A DNA stretch of 64,000 nucleotides from Candidatus Doudnabacteria bacterium RIFCSPHIGHO2_02_FULL_42_25 (GCA_001777665.1 MFEQ01000005.1:13741-77740); one strand, 5' to 3'; numbered from the stretch's first letter, positions 24,585-34,539 are shown. Program-made: numbers and translations. The notes: generated by a model not told the origin, from the sequence alone.

Positions 24585-26039
24585 TTACAACGATGAAATT
24601 GCCTTATTTATTCGATTCAAAATTAGTTCTTTGCCGTTTGGTAGAACCATAAAGGTGTCCATTATTTCAAACGGACCTGGAGATGCTTCCATGCCGGTCA
24701 AGGCAACGCGCAAGGGCCATAACACTTCACCGGTTTTAAGATTATTTTCTTCTATAAACTTTTTAATACTGTCTTCAGATACTTCTTGGGACCTAATGTG
24801 CTCATATGTGGAGGATAGGTTCCTCTTAATATTTTCTTTAGATGCTTTTTTCCAGATGAGTAATTTAGGATCATATTCCGGGTCGCTAAAAAAGTATTTG
24901 ACCCTCTCCCCTATCTCGGAAAGTTTTTTTAATCTCTCTCTTTCTAATTCTAAAATTTTATATATAAAAGATTTTGGTTTTGTTTCAGCCTCTGGCAAGA
25001 ACAAAAGAATTTTATCATAAAGCTCTTTGACATCCATTTTGCGAATGTACATGCCATTGATCCAGTCCAGTTTATCCAGATCAAACACCGCCCCTGATTT
25101 GTTTACTTTGCCAAAGGAAAACTGCTCGACTAGTTCATCGATCGTGAAAATTTCCTGCTCTGTTTTCGGATTCCAGCCCAGGAAAACCACAAAGTTAATC
25201 AGTGCTTCGGGTAGATAGCCTTGTTTCAAAAAGTCTTTAACCGCAACGTCACCGTCTCTTTTAGATAATTTCTTTTTTGATTTTGAGAGAAGGAGTGGTA
25301 GATGTGCAAATTGCGGCTGATCCCATTCAAACGCTGCATAAAGAAGTATATGCTTCGGTGTCGATGGTATCCATTCTTCACCACGGATGACATGGCTGAT
25401 TTTCATCAAATGATCATCCACGACACTCGCCAAATGATAGGTTGGGTATCCGTCAGATTTGAGAAGCACCTGATCATCGACATCGTTACTCGAGATGGAA
25501 ATTTCGCCATGAACCATGTCTGTGAACGTGATGGTTTGATCAGCCGGCACATTCAGACGCACCACATGCTTTTCCTGATTTAAAAGTTTTTGATTTACTT
25601 CTTCTGGGGTCAATTTCAAACAGTGCTTGTCGTACTTCGGTGGCTGATGCGCGGCTTCCTGGGTATTTCGAAGCTCCTCTAATCTTTCAGGGGTACAAAA
25701 GCAATAATAAGCATGTTTGTTTTTTACTAATTCCCCTGCATGCTTTGAATACAAACTTAATCTTTCTGATTGTTGATACGGTCCAAAATCCCCACGAACT
25801 TTTACTCCGTTATTCCAGTAAGGACCTTCATCTGAAGTTAAACCCAGTTCGTGAAGCGTTTGGACGATATTGTCTAGCGCACCAGGCACAGTTCGAGCCT
25901 TGTCTGTATCTTCAATTCGAAGAATGTAAGTCCCTTTATTTTTTTTGGCAAATAAGTAATCGTAGAGCGCTGTCCGCAATCCACCTACGTGTAAATTTCC
26001 CGTTGGACTAGGTCCAAATCTTACTCTAATTTGTGACAT
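24585..26039 (-). CDS. gltX: Glutamyl-tRNA synthetase
   Basis: The 484-residue class I synthetase has the HIGH-type motif in PTGNLHVGGLRTAL (about 12-25) and the KMSKS-type motif KLSKRDG. The zinc-like Cys/His segment YYCFCTPERLEELR and the anticodon-binding helical C-terminus are present. Many bacteria with only GluRS-type enzymes make Gln-tRNA by amidation; gatCAB is not in this window. It overlaps the upstream glycosyltransferase by 14 bp. Confidence 0.95.
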   Translation of the reverse strand: MSQIRVRFGPSPTGNLHVGGLRTALYDYLFAKKNKGTYILRIEDTDKARTVPGALDNIVQTLHELGLTSDEGPYWNNGVKVRGDFGPYQQSERLSLYSKHAGELVKNKHAYYCFCTPERLEELRNTQEAAHQPPKYDKHCLKLTPEEVNQKLLNQEKHVVRLNVPADQTITFTDMVHGEISISSNDVDDQVLLKSDGYPTYHLASVVDDHLMKISHVIRGEEWIPSTPKHILLYAAFEWDQPQFAHLPLLLSKSKKKLSKRDGDVAVKDFLKQGYLPEALINFVVFLGWNPKTEQEIFTIDELVEQFSFGKVNKSGAVFDLDKLDWINGMYIRKMDVKELYDKILLFLPEAETKPKSFIYKILELERERLKKLSEIGERVKYFFSDPEYDPKLLIWKKASKENIKRNLSSTYEHIRSQEVSEDSIKKFIEENNLKTGEVLWPLRVALTGMEASPGPFEIMDTFMVLPNGKELILNRINKAISSL

Positions 26040-26814
26040 GGTTTTTCTTATACATATAAATTTTCCAAATAAAAACTGGAATTGCGTTCCACATTCGCTT
26101 TATCCGCCAGGGTTGTGTGATTAAACGCCACAGCCATTCTAAGCCTATGGTACGCATAAATTGAGGCGGCAGCAGTCGTTTACCTGCGATATAGTCAAAT
26201 GTACCGCCCAACCCCATTGCCAGTTTGACGTTGAGTTTTTGTAGATTCGCTGCTATCCATTTTTCCTGCTTTGGCGGCGAATAGGCTATGAGTAGTATAT
26301 CAGAATTACTAGCCGCAATCTCTTGAATAATTTTCTCATCAAACGGTCGACCCGAGAGCGCTAAATTCACTTTCAGGTTAGGATACAACTTTTTTAATTC
26401 ATAAGCTGATTGGGCAGCGACATTCCCCTCTCCTCCAACCAATGCTAGAGAAAAATTATTCTCTGCAGCCAGACGAACTAAATCATACACGAATAGACTG
26501 CCTGTGATCTGCTCCTGGATCACTGATCGAATATACGGACGATTAAAAATAATTGCAAAAAGTGTTTTGAGTAGAGAATCACTGCTATGTAAATACTTCG
26601 ACGCCCAGAGCACCCCAATTCCGTCAGGAAGAGCAAGTGCCGCTCCATTCAAAGTTTTTTTATACTCTTCGTCTTCAAGTGCGAACACAATCTGCTCTGA
26701 ATACGGTGTCACTAAGTAACATAACTTTTGCGATCGCAATAATTGTGTAACGTAGTCTAAGACTTCCCGCTTCGACAAATTATCTATGAGTATTCCCGCA
26801 ACGTTGATTTTCAT
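26026..26814 (-). CDS. WecG/TagA/CpsF family glycosyltransferase
   Basis: The 262-residue GT26 enzyme transfers N-acetylmannosamine(uronic acid) or a related sugar to undecaprenyl-linked acceptors in surface polymer synthesis. Family signatures seen are TPYSEQIVFAL, LPDGIGVLWASK, the ALVGGEGNVA nucleotide-binding loop, and YSPPKQEKWIAAN with GLGGTFDYIAGK. A -10 box TATAAT lies 6 nt from the ATG (26826-26821), so the transcript is probably leaderless. Confidence 0.9.
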   Translation of the reverse strand: MKINVAGILIDNLSKREVLDYVTQLLRSQKLCYLVTPYSEQIVFALEDEEYKKTLNGAALALPDGIGVLWASKYLHSSDSLLKTLFAIIFNRPYIRSVIQEQITGSLFVYDLVRLAAENNFSLALVGGEGNVAAQSAYELKKLYPNLKVNLALSGRPFDEKIIQEIAASNSDILLIAYSPPKQEKWIAANLQKLNVKLAMGLGGTFDYIAGKRLLPPQFMRTIGLEWLWRLITQPWRIKRMWNAIPVFIWKIYMYKKNHVTN

Positions 26815-26837
26815 GCTAGAATTATAGCATATGGTTG

Positions 26838-26865
26838 TTTAGAAATTAGTATTTAGAAATTGGAA
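26838..26865. repeat. Heptamer tandem repeat
   Basis: TTTAGAA/ATTAGTA/TTTAGAA/ATTGGAA lie in tandem, a 14-nt period with two degenerate heptamers. It sits between the divergent glycosyltransferase and the small gene at 26873. Confidence 0.55.
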
Positions 26866-26872
26866 ATTTGCC

Positions 26873-27145
26873 ATGGAGATCAAGCGAGAGTTCAAAAAAC
26901 AACCCGAGAAACATATCCACTCCCCTGCTCACGCGTTGGCTGACGAACTCGCCGTAAAATTTTCTGATACCAAACACTTTGGATTTTATCTAAGAATGGC
27001 TCTGAAGTATGACCACAATTTTTTGCGCAGACTGGCGGGCGAAGTCATAGAACAGAAAGCCAAAAAACCAGGTGCTCTCTTCGCCTTTTTAATTAAAAAG
27101 CATAACGATGAAAATCGTCACGATTCCGAATCCAATCCTATATAA
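26873..27145 (+). CDS. Conserved small protein upstream of def
   Basis: The 90-residue protein contains HSPAHALADELAVKFSD, FGFYLRMALKYDHNFLRRL and KPGALFAFLIKKH. It looks mostly helical and soluble, and I do not know a function. It overlaps def by 38 bp on the same strand, which supports translation with def-fmt. Confidence 0.65.
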   Translation: MEIKREFKKQPEKHIHSPAHALADELAVKFSDTKHFGFYLRMALKYDHNFLRRLAGEVIEQKAKKPGALFAFLIKKHNDENRHDSESNPI

Positions 27146-27581
27146 AAAAACTGAACTGATCAAAAAATTTGATCGAAGTCTTGCTGATTTGGTCGAAAAA
27201 ATGATTGAGACATGCAGGGCTGCAAATGGGATCGGACTCGCAGCTCCACAAATAGGTAAATCAATCCGTCTCTGCGTGATCAACCTCGAGCATATGGGTA
27301 TGCCTCCCTTTGCGCTGGTCAATCCGAAGATTACAAAAAAATCCTGGCGGAAAATAGAAATGGAAGAAGGCTGTCTCTCCATCCCAGGTATTTATGGCAT
27401 CGTCAAACGACCAGCAAAAATCACAGTCGAAGCTTTGAATCTGGAAGGTGAAAAAAGTAAGTTCGAAGCCGATGGATTATTGGCACGAGTTATACAACAC
27501 GAGGTTGATCACCTCGATGGAATTTTATTTACTTCTAAAATTATCAAAGAGACATCGGGCAAACCCGATGAAAAAATGTGA
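27108..27581 (+). CDS. def: Peptide deformylase
   Basis: The 157-residue metalloenzyme removes formyl from nascent N-terminal Met. All three motifs are present: GIGLAAPQIG, EEGCLSIPG with the metal Cys, and QHEVDHLDG with the two metal His and catalytic Glu. It is coupled to fmt by ATGA, the standard def-fmt pair. Confidence 0.96.
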   Translation: MKIVTIPNPILYKKTELIKKFDRSLADLVEKMIETCRAANGIGLAAPQIGKSIRLCVINLEHMGMPPFALVNPKITKKSWRKIEMEEGCLSIPGIYGIVKRPAKITVEALNLEGEKSKFEADGLLARVIQHEVDHLDGILFTSKIIKETSGKPDEKM

Positions 27582-28492
27582 AAATAATCTTTGCTGGAAC
27601 TTCCAAATTTGGGATCCCAACTCTGGAAAAGCTCAAACATGAACACGAGCTTGTTTTGATAATTACCCAGCCAGACAAACCTGCTGGAAGGAATAAGACG
27701 ATAACTCCATCTCCAGTGAAACTATGGGCGACTCGCCACAATGTTTATGTGGAGCAGCCAGCACATATTTCAGATTTACTTCCCGTTATATCCCATTTAA
27801 ACCCAGATCTGATGCTGGTGGTAGCGTATGGTCAAATAATTCCAAAAGTTATTTTGAATATTCCGAAATTCAAGTCGATAAATATTCACGGCTCACTTCT
27901 TCCCAAATATCGCGGAGCTTCCCCTGTCCAAGCAGCTATTTTAAATCAAGAAGAAAAAACCGGAATTACCCTGATCCAAATGGATGAAAAAATGGATCAT
28001 GGACCTATCATCGCTCAGTCTCCATTGATGCTCACTGGTAGAGAAACTTTTGAGGAATTATACAAACACCTCGCTGACCTCTCCGCAGACATGGTCCCGA
28101 AGGTACTATCCGAATGGTTTGCTGGAAAAATCAATCCGCAAGTACAGAATGAGGAAAAGGCGACGTATACTAAATTACTAAACCGAAACGACGGCAAAAT
28201 CAATTGGGCCCAATCCGCCAAAACAATTGATGCTCAAATCCGCGCACTGAATCCAGAACCAGGAACATGGACAACCCTAAATGGTAAAATTATTAAAGTG
28301 TTAAAAGCTCACATCATCAATGATGTAAAAATTGAGCTTCCAGGAAAAATTCATTTGCATCAAGGCTTACCAGCTGTAAAAACCCTGGACGCGAGTTTGT
28401 TGATAGAAGAGATCCAACCAGAGGGCAAATCCCCCATGTCTGGCAAAGACTTTATCAACGGCTTAAAATCCGGCGGGAAATTGTTTATTTAG
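27578..28492 (+). CDS. fmt: Methionyl-tRNA formyltransferase
   Basis: The 304-residue enzyme formylates initiator Met-tRNA. It has the formyl-folate hydrolase core with the catalytic Asn-His region INIHGSLLPKYRGASPVQ and the conserved Asp in MDEKMDHGPI, then a C-terminal OB-like domain. It ends in front of a hairpin shared with a convergent gene. Confidence 0.95.
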   Translation: MKIIFAGTSKFGIPTLEKLKHEHELVLIITQPDKPAGRNKTITPSPVKLWATRHNVYVEQPAHISDLLPVISHLNPDLMLVVAYGQIIPKVILNIPKFKSINIHGSLLPKYRGASPVQAAILNQEEKTGITLIQMDEKMDHGPIIAQSPLMLTGRETFEELYKHLADLSADMVPKVLSEWFAGKINPQVQNEEKATYTKLLNRNDGKINWAQSAKTIDAQIRALNPEPGTWTTLNGKIIKVLKAHIINDVKIELPGKIHLHQGLPAVKTLDASLLIEEIQPEGKSPMSGKDFINGLKSGGKLFI

Positions 28493-28498
28493 CTTTCT

Positions 28499-28531
28499 TG
28501 ACCTATTTGTACGATCGGACTAAATAGGTCA
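28499..28531. terminator. Hairpin between convergent fmt and SDR genes
   Basis: TGACCTATTT (28499-28508) pairs with AAATAGGTCA (28522-28531), 10 bp. There is no clear T tract, so terminator activity is only likely from position. Confidence 0.5.
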
Positions 28532-28535
28532 TTAC

Positions 28536-29228
28536 TCAGGCTATCGAGCGCCCTCCGTCGACATACAAGATTTGACCCGTTACAAAGTCTGTATCCAATA
28601 AATATAAAACAGCCTTAGTGATTTCGTGAGCTCCTCCCCATTTTCCAAGAGGAGTATTTTTTAAGGCTTCTAGATTATCTTCGTCCGATAAATTCGCTGG
28701 TTTCAGGATAGGTCCCGGTGCTATTGCATTAACTGCAATTTTTGGTGCTAATTCTTTGGCTAATGACTTAGTAAGTCCAATCACAGCACTTTTAGCAACA
28801 TTGTAAGGTAAATAATCTTTGTACGGTTGATTTAATACTGACCAGTCAGCGATATGTATAATTTTACCTTCCACCATTTCGTCAGCCGCGGCTTTGCTCA
28901 TGAGAAAAGCACTTTTGGCAATAGTGTTCATGGTGCTGTCCCAATCTTTTTCAGTTAAAGTTTTCCAAGGCTGGTTCGGATAATTCGCCGCCATGTAGAC
29001 TAGCCCATCAATTTGTCCAAATTTCTTTTTTGTTTCTGCGACAACTTTTTTTGCATCTGCTTCTTTTGACAAATTCGCTTGGACATACAAAACATCATCA
29101 CCCAAATCAGGTTTGGATGTAAAATATGTCACTGCCAGTTTCGCTCCATTCGATTTCAATCCTTGAGCTACATCAAGTCCGATCCTCGCAGCCCCTGTTA
29201 AAATTATTACTTTATTCTTGAGGTCCAT
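28536..29228 (-). CDS. SDR oxidoreductase, pteridine-reductase-like
   Basis: The 230-residue protein has the cofactor loop TGAARIG near the N-terminus and the catalytic Tyr-Lys pair in YNVAKSAVIGLTK. TGxxxRIG with a basic residue in the loop is typical of NADPH-dependent pteridine reductases (FolM/PTR1 type). A pterin dehydratase (34216-34539) and folA are in the same window, which fits pterin metabolism, but the substrate is inferred. The C-terminal YVDGGRS is standard. Confidence 0.8.
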   Translation of the reverse strand: MDLKNKVIILTGAARIGLDVAQGLKSNGAKLAVTYFTSKPDLGDDVLYVQANLSKEADAKKVVAETKKKFGQIDGLVYMAANYPNQPWKTLTEKDWDSTMNTIAKSAFLMSKAAADEMVEGKIIHIADWSVLNQPYKDYLPYNVAKSAVIGLTKSLAKELAPKIAVNAIAPGPILKPANLSDEDNLEALKNTPLGKWGGAHEITKAVLYLLDTDFVTGQILYVDGGRSIA

Positions 29229-30411
29229 TGTAGGTTACCTTATATATAACTCCGCTTTTATCATCAGAAACGTACATTTGGCCGCCAGGTTGAATTAATA
29301 CATCTACAGGCCGCCCCAAAACTTCATCGTCCTGAAGCCAACCGGAAATAAAGTCTTCTGTCCCTTCATAATTACCCTTAGCGTCTAACTTTACATGTAA
29401 CAGCTTATAGCCAATCTTCTCAGATCTTTCACTCGAGCCATGCGATGCAACTATTAAGTCATACCATAAACTAGATGGCCATCCTTCCTCGGGTATGAAA
29501 TCCAAACCTAATACGGCGGTATGGGCTGGAAGATCTATATGTGACGAAATTTCGTAAGGATCCATACATGGGTTACGAATGTAGACATTTTTATCAAAAT
29601 CACTATCATGATTATTTTTACCATAACAGTTGGGCCAACCGTAATTGCCGTCTTGTTGTATAACGTTGATCTCATCAGGAGGTAGATCATCGCCCAAATG
29701 ATCAGATCCCATATCTGTCGCCCACATTTTCCCATCTAAATAACTCCATGTAAAAAATACTGAATTTCTCAATCCCCTAGCCAGCTCTTTGAAATCTGAC
29801 CCATCCTTTTTCATCGAAAAGATTTTTGCTCGATATTCGTTGTCTTCAATACAAACATTGCATGAAGAACCAACCGAAAGATAAAGACGATCATCCGGAC
29901 CAAATTTAATAGTCCTCGTGACATGTCTACCACCAGTAGGAAGACCATCTTTTATGACTACAGGGTTCAAGGGTTCAGTCGCGATATTGACCTGCGAGAT
30001 TTTATCTTCTTCAGCAAAATATAAAACATTTCCATCTTGCGGATCAAACGCGATTCCGTGAGGTCTTTTCAATCTGCTGAAGACTTTTTCTTTCTTTGTA
30101 GGATTTCCATTTTGAACTGTAATTTTTGTGATTGCATCTTCTGATGTTTGGCTTATCCATAGATTTCCCATACCGTCCCAAGCCATGACACGTGCGCCAG
30201 GAACATCTTCGACAAATTTTTGTATCCCAAAATGCTCGGGAAGTACTAAGCCCAACCCAGTATGATCTCCTGCTAAGCTTGGGTCTCCCACTATAACAGG
30301 GGGCTGAATTGCCTCTTCAGTATCTTCTTGTTGCTTCCTACGTTCATTAATGAATACCAGAACAACAAGAACGGCTACAAGAATTAATACTAAAGTTAAA
30401 TTCCTTTTCAT
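29212..30411 (-). CDS. Membrane-anchored PQQ-type sugar (aldose) dehydrogenase
   Basis: The 399-residue protein has an N-terminal membrane anchor (about 5-22) and a six-bladed beta-propeller of the glucose/sorbosone dehydrogenase family. Diagnostic segments are RPHGIAFDP, RTIKFGPDDRLYLSVGSSCNVC, NSVFFTW, and DDLPPDEINVIQQDGNYGWP. Relatives oxidise aldoses with PQQ outside the membrane. Cofactor supply and the true substrate are unknown here. It overlaps the SDR gene by 17 bp. Confidence 0.82.
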   Translation of the reverse strand: MKRNLTLVLILVAVLVVLVFINERRKQQEDTEEAIQPPVIVGDPSLAGDHTGLGLVLPEHFGIQKFVEDVPGARVMAWDGMGNLWISQTSEDAITKITVQNGNPTKKEKVFSRLKRPHGIAFDPQDGNVLYFAEEDKISQVNIATEPLNPVVIKDGLPTGGRHVTRTIKFGPDDRLYLSVGSSCNVCIEDNEYRAKIFSMKKDGSDFKELARGLRNSVFFTWSYLDGKMWATDMGSDHLGDDLPPDEINVIQQDGNYGWPNCYGKNNHDSDFDKNVYIRNPCMDPYEISSHIDLPAHTAVLGLDFIPEEGWPSSLWYDLIVASHGSSERSEKIGYKLLHVKLDAKGNYEGTEDFISGWLQDDEVLGRPVDVLIQPGGQMYVSDDKSGVIYKVTYNGPQE

Positions 30412-30415
30412 CCAA

Positions 30416-32161
30416 TTAGTGTTTCACTCCACCCCATTCGACGACAGTAAATCCATTTCTCGTTGGTGTTTTAATTTCAAGACCTATTACATGTTTAGGT
30501 TTCTCTAGTGGCTCAAAGTCCATTAAAATTCGAATGATCGTGTCTGGCTGAGGATTTACTTCGAGAGGAGCCAATGCATCTAGTGCTTCGTTGTCCATGA
30601 AGGTTACAAAGTAATATGGCGCATCCTTCATGTATGGTTCCCAGTACTCAATAAAATCAAATGACTCTTGTTTATTTAATCCCAGTTGTGTTAATTTTTC
30701 AACTAAGAATTGGTGAACATTATTTCGTTCAACTATAAATCCTTTTTCTGGAGTCTGATATAATCCACCTCGTCCTTCCCAGAACAGATATGGGTATTCT
30801 TTGCCGTCCACAACAATTTTTCCGTCTGGATAGGCCGTGACTTCCCATCCATTGCCGTATTCAGGATCAGTGTAAGTAAAGCCGCCCTTTGGATCAACCT
30901 TTACAGACACTTGGGTCTTCGCAGTCGGATATAGATATATTGCTGGTTTCGCACATTCTGCTTGAGGTTGAAAAGCCGCGTTTTCAAACTTAATTAGGCG
31001 ATCAAATGGGTCTACCCAAAAGAAGACCGGATGTCGCTTTACAAATTCAGAATAAGGCAACTTCACACCATCAAAAGGATTATATTTCATTTCATACAGA
31101 TCTTTGAGAATACTATGGTTCGTATTTTTGAATGTGTACACAACCTCACCCGAGCCTGTTAATCCCGCAATCATTAGATCTTGTCCAATATTCACTTTGT
31201 CAGGCCATACTACTGAAGCGAAGTTTCTGAAACCGCATCCACCAATATCAGTATAAACATAGGCTTCCTTATTTTTTTCACCACCCTCCCATGTCACATC
31301 AGCCACGCCGTCTTTATCAAGAAAGTTAGGTTCTAAAATGTATAGTTTAGTACTCCAATCAGGTGATTTAACATAGAATGCATTATTACTATAAACTGCT
31401 TTGTCTGTTTCAGACGCCGCTACAAAAACAGTTCCAACTTGAGGATCAGAAAATGCAACTTTTAAACCATCTGCATTAAACGGAATATAGCTACCCATAA
31501 AGAATCCGGGTTCAGCAGCCGTTAAGACTTGCGACGGCTTAGGTCCAGTTATCTTTTCTGGAAATTCGAGATCACTTATTGTAAAGGTGTTGTCGAGCGA
31601 GTATGTCGTTTCATCTAGTGCCATGTCTTCGATAAAATCAGTATACTTAGTTAAAAATACTGGTTTAATTCCTGCTTTAATGAGTATTGTGGCGTAAGAA
31701 GGCCCGCCCATACATTGACAAGGCAGAACACCTAGATTGATTGTGTAGTCTTTGTACTTTCCTTCATTGATTTTACCTAGTTCGTAAAAATCAACGTAAT
31801 TATCCTGAGCTGTGTTAGGGTCTATAAAAATTTCTAAATTATTTATCTTCTTAGGAAAATGCCACGACACTAAATTACTTATCTTCGGCTGAGGGTATGT
31901 ATAAATATTTGGAATATTTTCAAACAAATCTGGCGGTATATATACTTCCGACTGAGGAGGGGGTGGTGGTAAAGGAGTCGGAGTTTCTGTGATAGGTGCA
32001 GGCGGAGTTATTACAGATGTGGTATTTTGTTTGAGATAATATGCCCCTGCTGCCAATCCACCCATAACTAAAACAAAGATTCCTAAAGCCGCCCATCGAT
32101 TCATAGTTAGTTTTTTGGGTTCATTAACAGGGCTTGGAGTTGGTGTAGGAGTTGTTTCCAT
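30416..32161 (-). CDS. Membrane-anchored protein with UIYLYP-type C-terminal domain
   Basis: The 581-residue protein starts with a Pro/Thr-rich cytoplasmic tail, one membrane segment (about 27-46) and a Pro-rich linker. The C-terminal ~180 residues contain KPAIYLYPTAKTQVSVKV, NGWEVTAYPDG and LFWEGRGGLYQ, a domain that recurs in uncharacterised CPR surface proteins. The middle part is not recognised. It is separated by 4 bp from the dehydrogenase and 5 bp from the MEMO gene. Confidence 0.65.
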   Translation of the reverse strand: METTPTPTPSPVNEPKKLTMNRWAALGIFVLVMGGLAAGAYYLKQNTTSVITPPAPITETPTPLPPPPPQSEVYIPPDLFENIPNIYTYPQPKISNLVSWHFPKKINNLEIFIDPNTAQDNYVDFYELGKINEGKYKDYTINLGVLPCQCMGGPSYATILIKAGIKPVFLTKYTDFIEDMALDETTYSLDNTFTISDLEFPEKITGPKPSQVLTAAEPGFFMGSYIPFNADGLKVAFSDPQVGTVFVAASETDKAVYSNNAFYVKSPDWSTKLYILEPNFLDKDGVADVTWEGGEKNKEAYVYTDIGGCGFRNFASVVWPDKVNIGQDLMIAGLTGSGEVVYTFKNTNHSILKDLYEMKYNPFDGVKLPYSEFVKRHPVFFWVDPFDRLIKFENAAFQPQAECAKPAIYLYPTAKTQVSVKVDPKGGFTYTDPEYGNGWEVTAYPDGKIVVDGKEYPYLFWEGRGGLYQTPEKGFIVERNNVHQFLVEKLTQLGLNKQESFDFIEYWEPYMKDAPYYFVTFMDNEALDALAPLEVNPQPDTIIRILMDFEPLEKPKHVIGLEIKTPTRNGFTVVEWGGVKH

Positions 32162-32166
32162 AAAAA

Positions 32167-33411
32167 TTATTTAATGATAACATGCCCAGTTTTAATTTGA
32201 TTTTTTATGTCTTGATCGACTTTTGAACTGGTAGCAATGTTTGCTAATATTGTATCAGCTTTGACTTTCGTAAGCAATTTTACTTGATTTTTGTCAATTT
32301 CGATCGGAAATAGATACACTTCCTTCACTAGCTCTGCTCGTTTTACTAACCCTACAGCAATTGGATAATCCTGAAGGTCCAGAAACTTAATCTCTCCCGG
32401 CATCGTATTCGTAATCACATCGTTAAATTCAAAAAGTCGCTCGCTTTTTGTGAATGCATATTCGGGACTTCGTTTATCATTAAACCGATCACTATTAAAG
32501 AACTGATCTAACCCTTGATGATATAAAACGGTTGTGTTATTGTCCGGCTCTATCGCACCACTCGTAAAATAACCGTTAATATAACTTGTGGTTTCTATAT
32601 AATTATAATTTCCAGTTCCCTTTGAAGTATTCGAATGATTCGTTATGACAAATTTATTATGTCCAATCAAGTTTAAGGTCTGTAAAAATAATCGCATCCC
32701 GCCTTTCGAATCGATGTCTAGTTTTTCTATTCGTTCAAAATCAAAATTCCTAATCGTCGAAATAGTTTGCAGATCATGAAAATCTGCGGCGTTACTAGGT
32801 AAATAATGTGAGAAATCAAATGAACCAATCATTACTGCATCCCCTACAATAATTTTCGACAGCTCCGAACTCAAATTGACAAGCTGTTCTTTATTGGCAT
32901 TGTCTTTGATAATCAATGGGACGACTGTCGCATTGGGTATAGATTTTTTTATAAAACTAACAATAGAATTAATTCCATGTTCAGTTTTAAAAGGTTCTTC
33001 CACCACATTCAACAATCCAAGAGTTTCAAGCTTACTAATTAGGGAAAGGTTTGGATTAAGATCTCCATATGGAGTTTGCCAAGAGTATTTTGAAGCGATG
33101 ACTCCCCCATTTCCTGCGTAAAAATGATTTGGGCTAATCAAAATGACGGTAAGTTCCTCCTCCGATCGGATCGCGTTTAATTGCTGCGCTACAAAGTTTG
33201 GAAAAAGCATATGATGATTAACAAAGATTGCTTTTGTCACCAACTTTTCTTCTGATACTCCTTTGTACGCTTGTTCGTAAAATTCTAACTTATACGGGGT
33301 TGGATGTGAACCGTTAATAGTTTCAGTCTCTTTTTCAGGCATTTGTATAACTAAAAACAAAGTTACAACACCAAGTGCTGCAATTGTAAAATTTTTAACA
33401 AATTCCTTCAT
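32167..33411 (-). CDS. MEMO-family (AmmeMemoRadiSam protein B) membrane-anchored protein
   Basis: The 414-residue protein has an N-terminal membrane segment (about 8-24) and the MEMO-type fold. It shows FVNHH, ISPNHF, the EHGINSIVSFI segment and SFDFSHYLP with the clustered His residues that bind metal in this family. Bacterial members are often near radical SAM and AMMECR1 genes, which are absent here. Function is unknown. It overlaps murI by 4 bp. Confidence 0.75.
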   Translation of the reverse strand: MKEFVKNFTIAALGVVTLFLVIQMPEKETETINGSHPTPYKLEFYEQAYKGVSEEKLVTKAIFVNHHMLFPNFVAQQLNAIRSEEELTVILISPNHFYAGNGGVIASKYSWQTPYGDLNPNLSLISKLETLGLLNVVEEPFKTEHGINSIVSFIKKSIPNATVVPLIIKDNANKEQLVNLSSELSKIIVGDAVMIGSFDFSHYLPSNAADFHDLQTISTIRNFDFERIEKLDIDSKGGMRLFLQTLNLIGHNKFVITNHSNTSKGTGNYNYIETTSYINGYFTSGAIEPDNNTTVLYHQGLDQFFNSDRFNDKRSPEYAFTKSERLFEFNDVITNTMPGEIKFLDLQDYPIAVGLVKRAELVKEVYLFPIEIDKNQVKLLTKVKADTILANIATSSKVDQDIKNQIKTGHVIIK

Positions 33412-34196
33412 ACTTTCGCCAGTGTTAGAACCAGTTTTTTACCAAACCATAGCTTAGCAGATTTATGAAACGTCGGGTTCAGTTTCGTTACAAAAAACTT
33501 TCGTTCATTTCTTTGCGACAAATTCCTCTCAATTTCAGGATGATTGTCTAAGTAATCTTGAAGCTTTACAGGAACAATACTTTCTTGGCTAATTATTTTT
33601 ATACCTTTCAAATGTTGCGCGAATTCGTCCCTGACTATCGCATAATGAGTACAACCTAAAATTAAATTTTTAACCTTCTTTTCTCGTACTAAATCAGCGT
33701 ACTCTTTTACCTTTATACTTAGTTTATCCAAATGTCCAGATTCGATCAATGGGACTAATTCTGGTGCTGCAATTTCCGTTATTTTCAGCTTCGGATTGAT
33801 ATTTTTCAGTTCTTTCGTATAGGCTTTAGCGTTTACGGTGCTCGATGTGGCGAGCACGCAAACATTGCCTGCTTTTATGAGCTCAACCGTGGGTCTTATT
33901 ACTCCCAATACTTTTTTATCAGGATAACTTGATTTCAAAAACTTTTGCTGAATTTTTCTTAATGCTTGGGCAGATGAAGTATTGCAGGCAACTATCACTA
34001 AACCACAGCCTTGGTTGAATAAAAATTCAACAGCGTTGCGAGTAAGTTCATAAATCTCTTCCTGACTTTTTTCGCCGTAAGGTAAATTTTTAGTATCACC
34101 CAAGAAAACAAAGTCATATTTACTTAATTTACTACGTAGCATACTACGTAGTAAATATAATCCTCCGAGTCCTGAATCGAAAAAGCCGATCTTCAT
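33408..34196 (-). CDS. murI: Glutamate racemase
   Basis: The 262-residue enzyme makes D-glutamate for peptidoglycan. The substrate loop IGFFDSGLGGL, the first catalytic Cys in VACNTSS and the second in LGCTHYA are all present. Its presence means the cell builds its own peptidoglycan precursors. Confidence 0.93.
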   Translation of the reverse strand: MKIGFFDSGLGGLYLLRSMLRSKLSKYDFVFLGDTKNLPYGEKSQEEIYELTRNAVEFLFNQGCGLVIVACNTSSAQALRKIQQKFLKSSYPDKKVLGVIRPTVELIKAGNVCVLATSSTVNAKAYTKELKNINPKLKITEIAAPELVPLIESGHLDKLSIKVKEYADLVREKKVKNLILGCTHYAIVRDEFAQHLKGIKIISQESIVPVKLQDYLDNHPEIERNLSQRNERKFFVTKLNPTFHKSAKLWFGKKLVLTLAKV

Positions 34197-34215
34197 GTAT
34201 TTTTACTTGTAATAA

Positions 34216-34539
34216 TCACTGGAGCTCATCTATTTTCGCAGCAAGAATAAAATCATTTTCAGTAAGCCCTCCAGCTGCATGCGTCCATAATTCAATCTCG
34301 ACTTTTTTGTATGATATTTCCATTTCCGGATGATGGTCTTCAGCTTGGGCGATCAATGCGACCTGATTCGCGAAACCCATGCTTTCTACGAAATTTTTAA
34401 ATTTGAATTCTTTATCAAGTTTATTGTCTACGATTTTCCAGCCACGGTTAAGTTTGCGAAGATACTTCTTCACTTGTTGTTTAGAAAAAGGCGGAATTCC
34501 GCCCTCACATGGTACACATTTTTTATCAGCGAGTTTCAT
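34216..34539 (-). CDS. Pterin-4a-carbinolamine dehydratase
   Basis: The 107-residue protein has the PCD/DCoH signature EDHHPEMEISYKKVEIELWTHAAGGLTENDF (about 67-97) containing the catalytic His pair. The N-terminal CVPCEGG is typical of bacterial members. It dehydrates 4a-hydroxy-tetrahydropterin; without an aromatic hydroxylase in view it may serve molybdopterin or general pterin recycling. It overlaps acyP by 4 bp. Confidence 0.88.
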   Translation of the reverse strand: MKLADKKCVPCEGGIPPFSKQQVKKYLRKLNRGWKIVDNKLDKEFKFKNFVESMGFANQVALIAQAEDHHPEMEISYKKVEIELWTHAAGGLTENDFILAAKIDELQ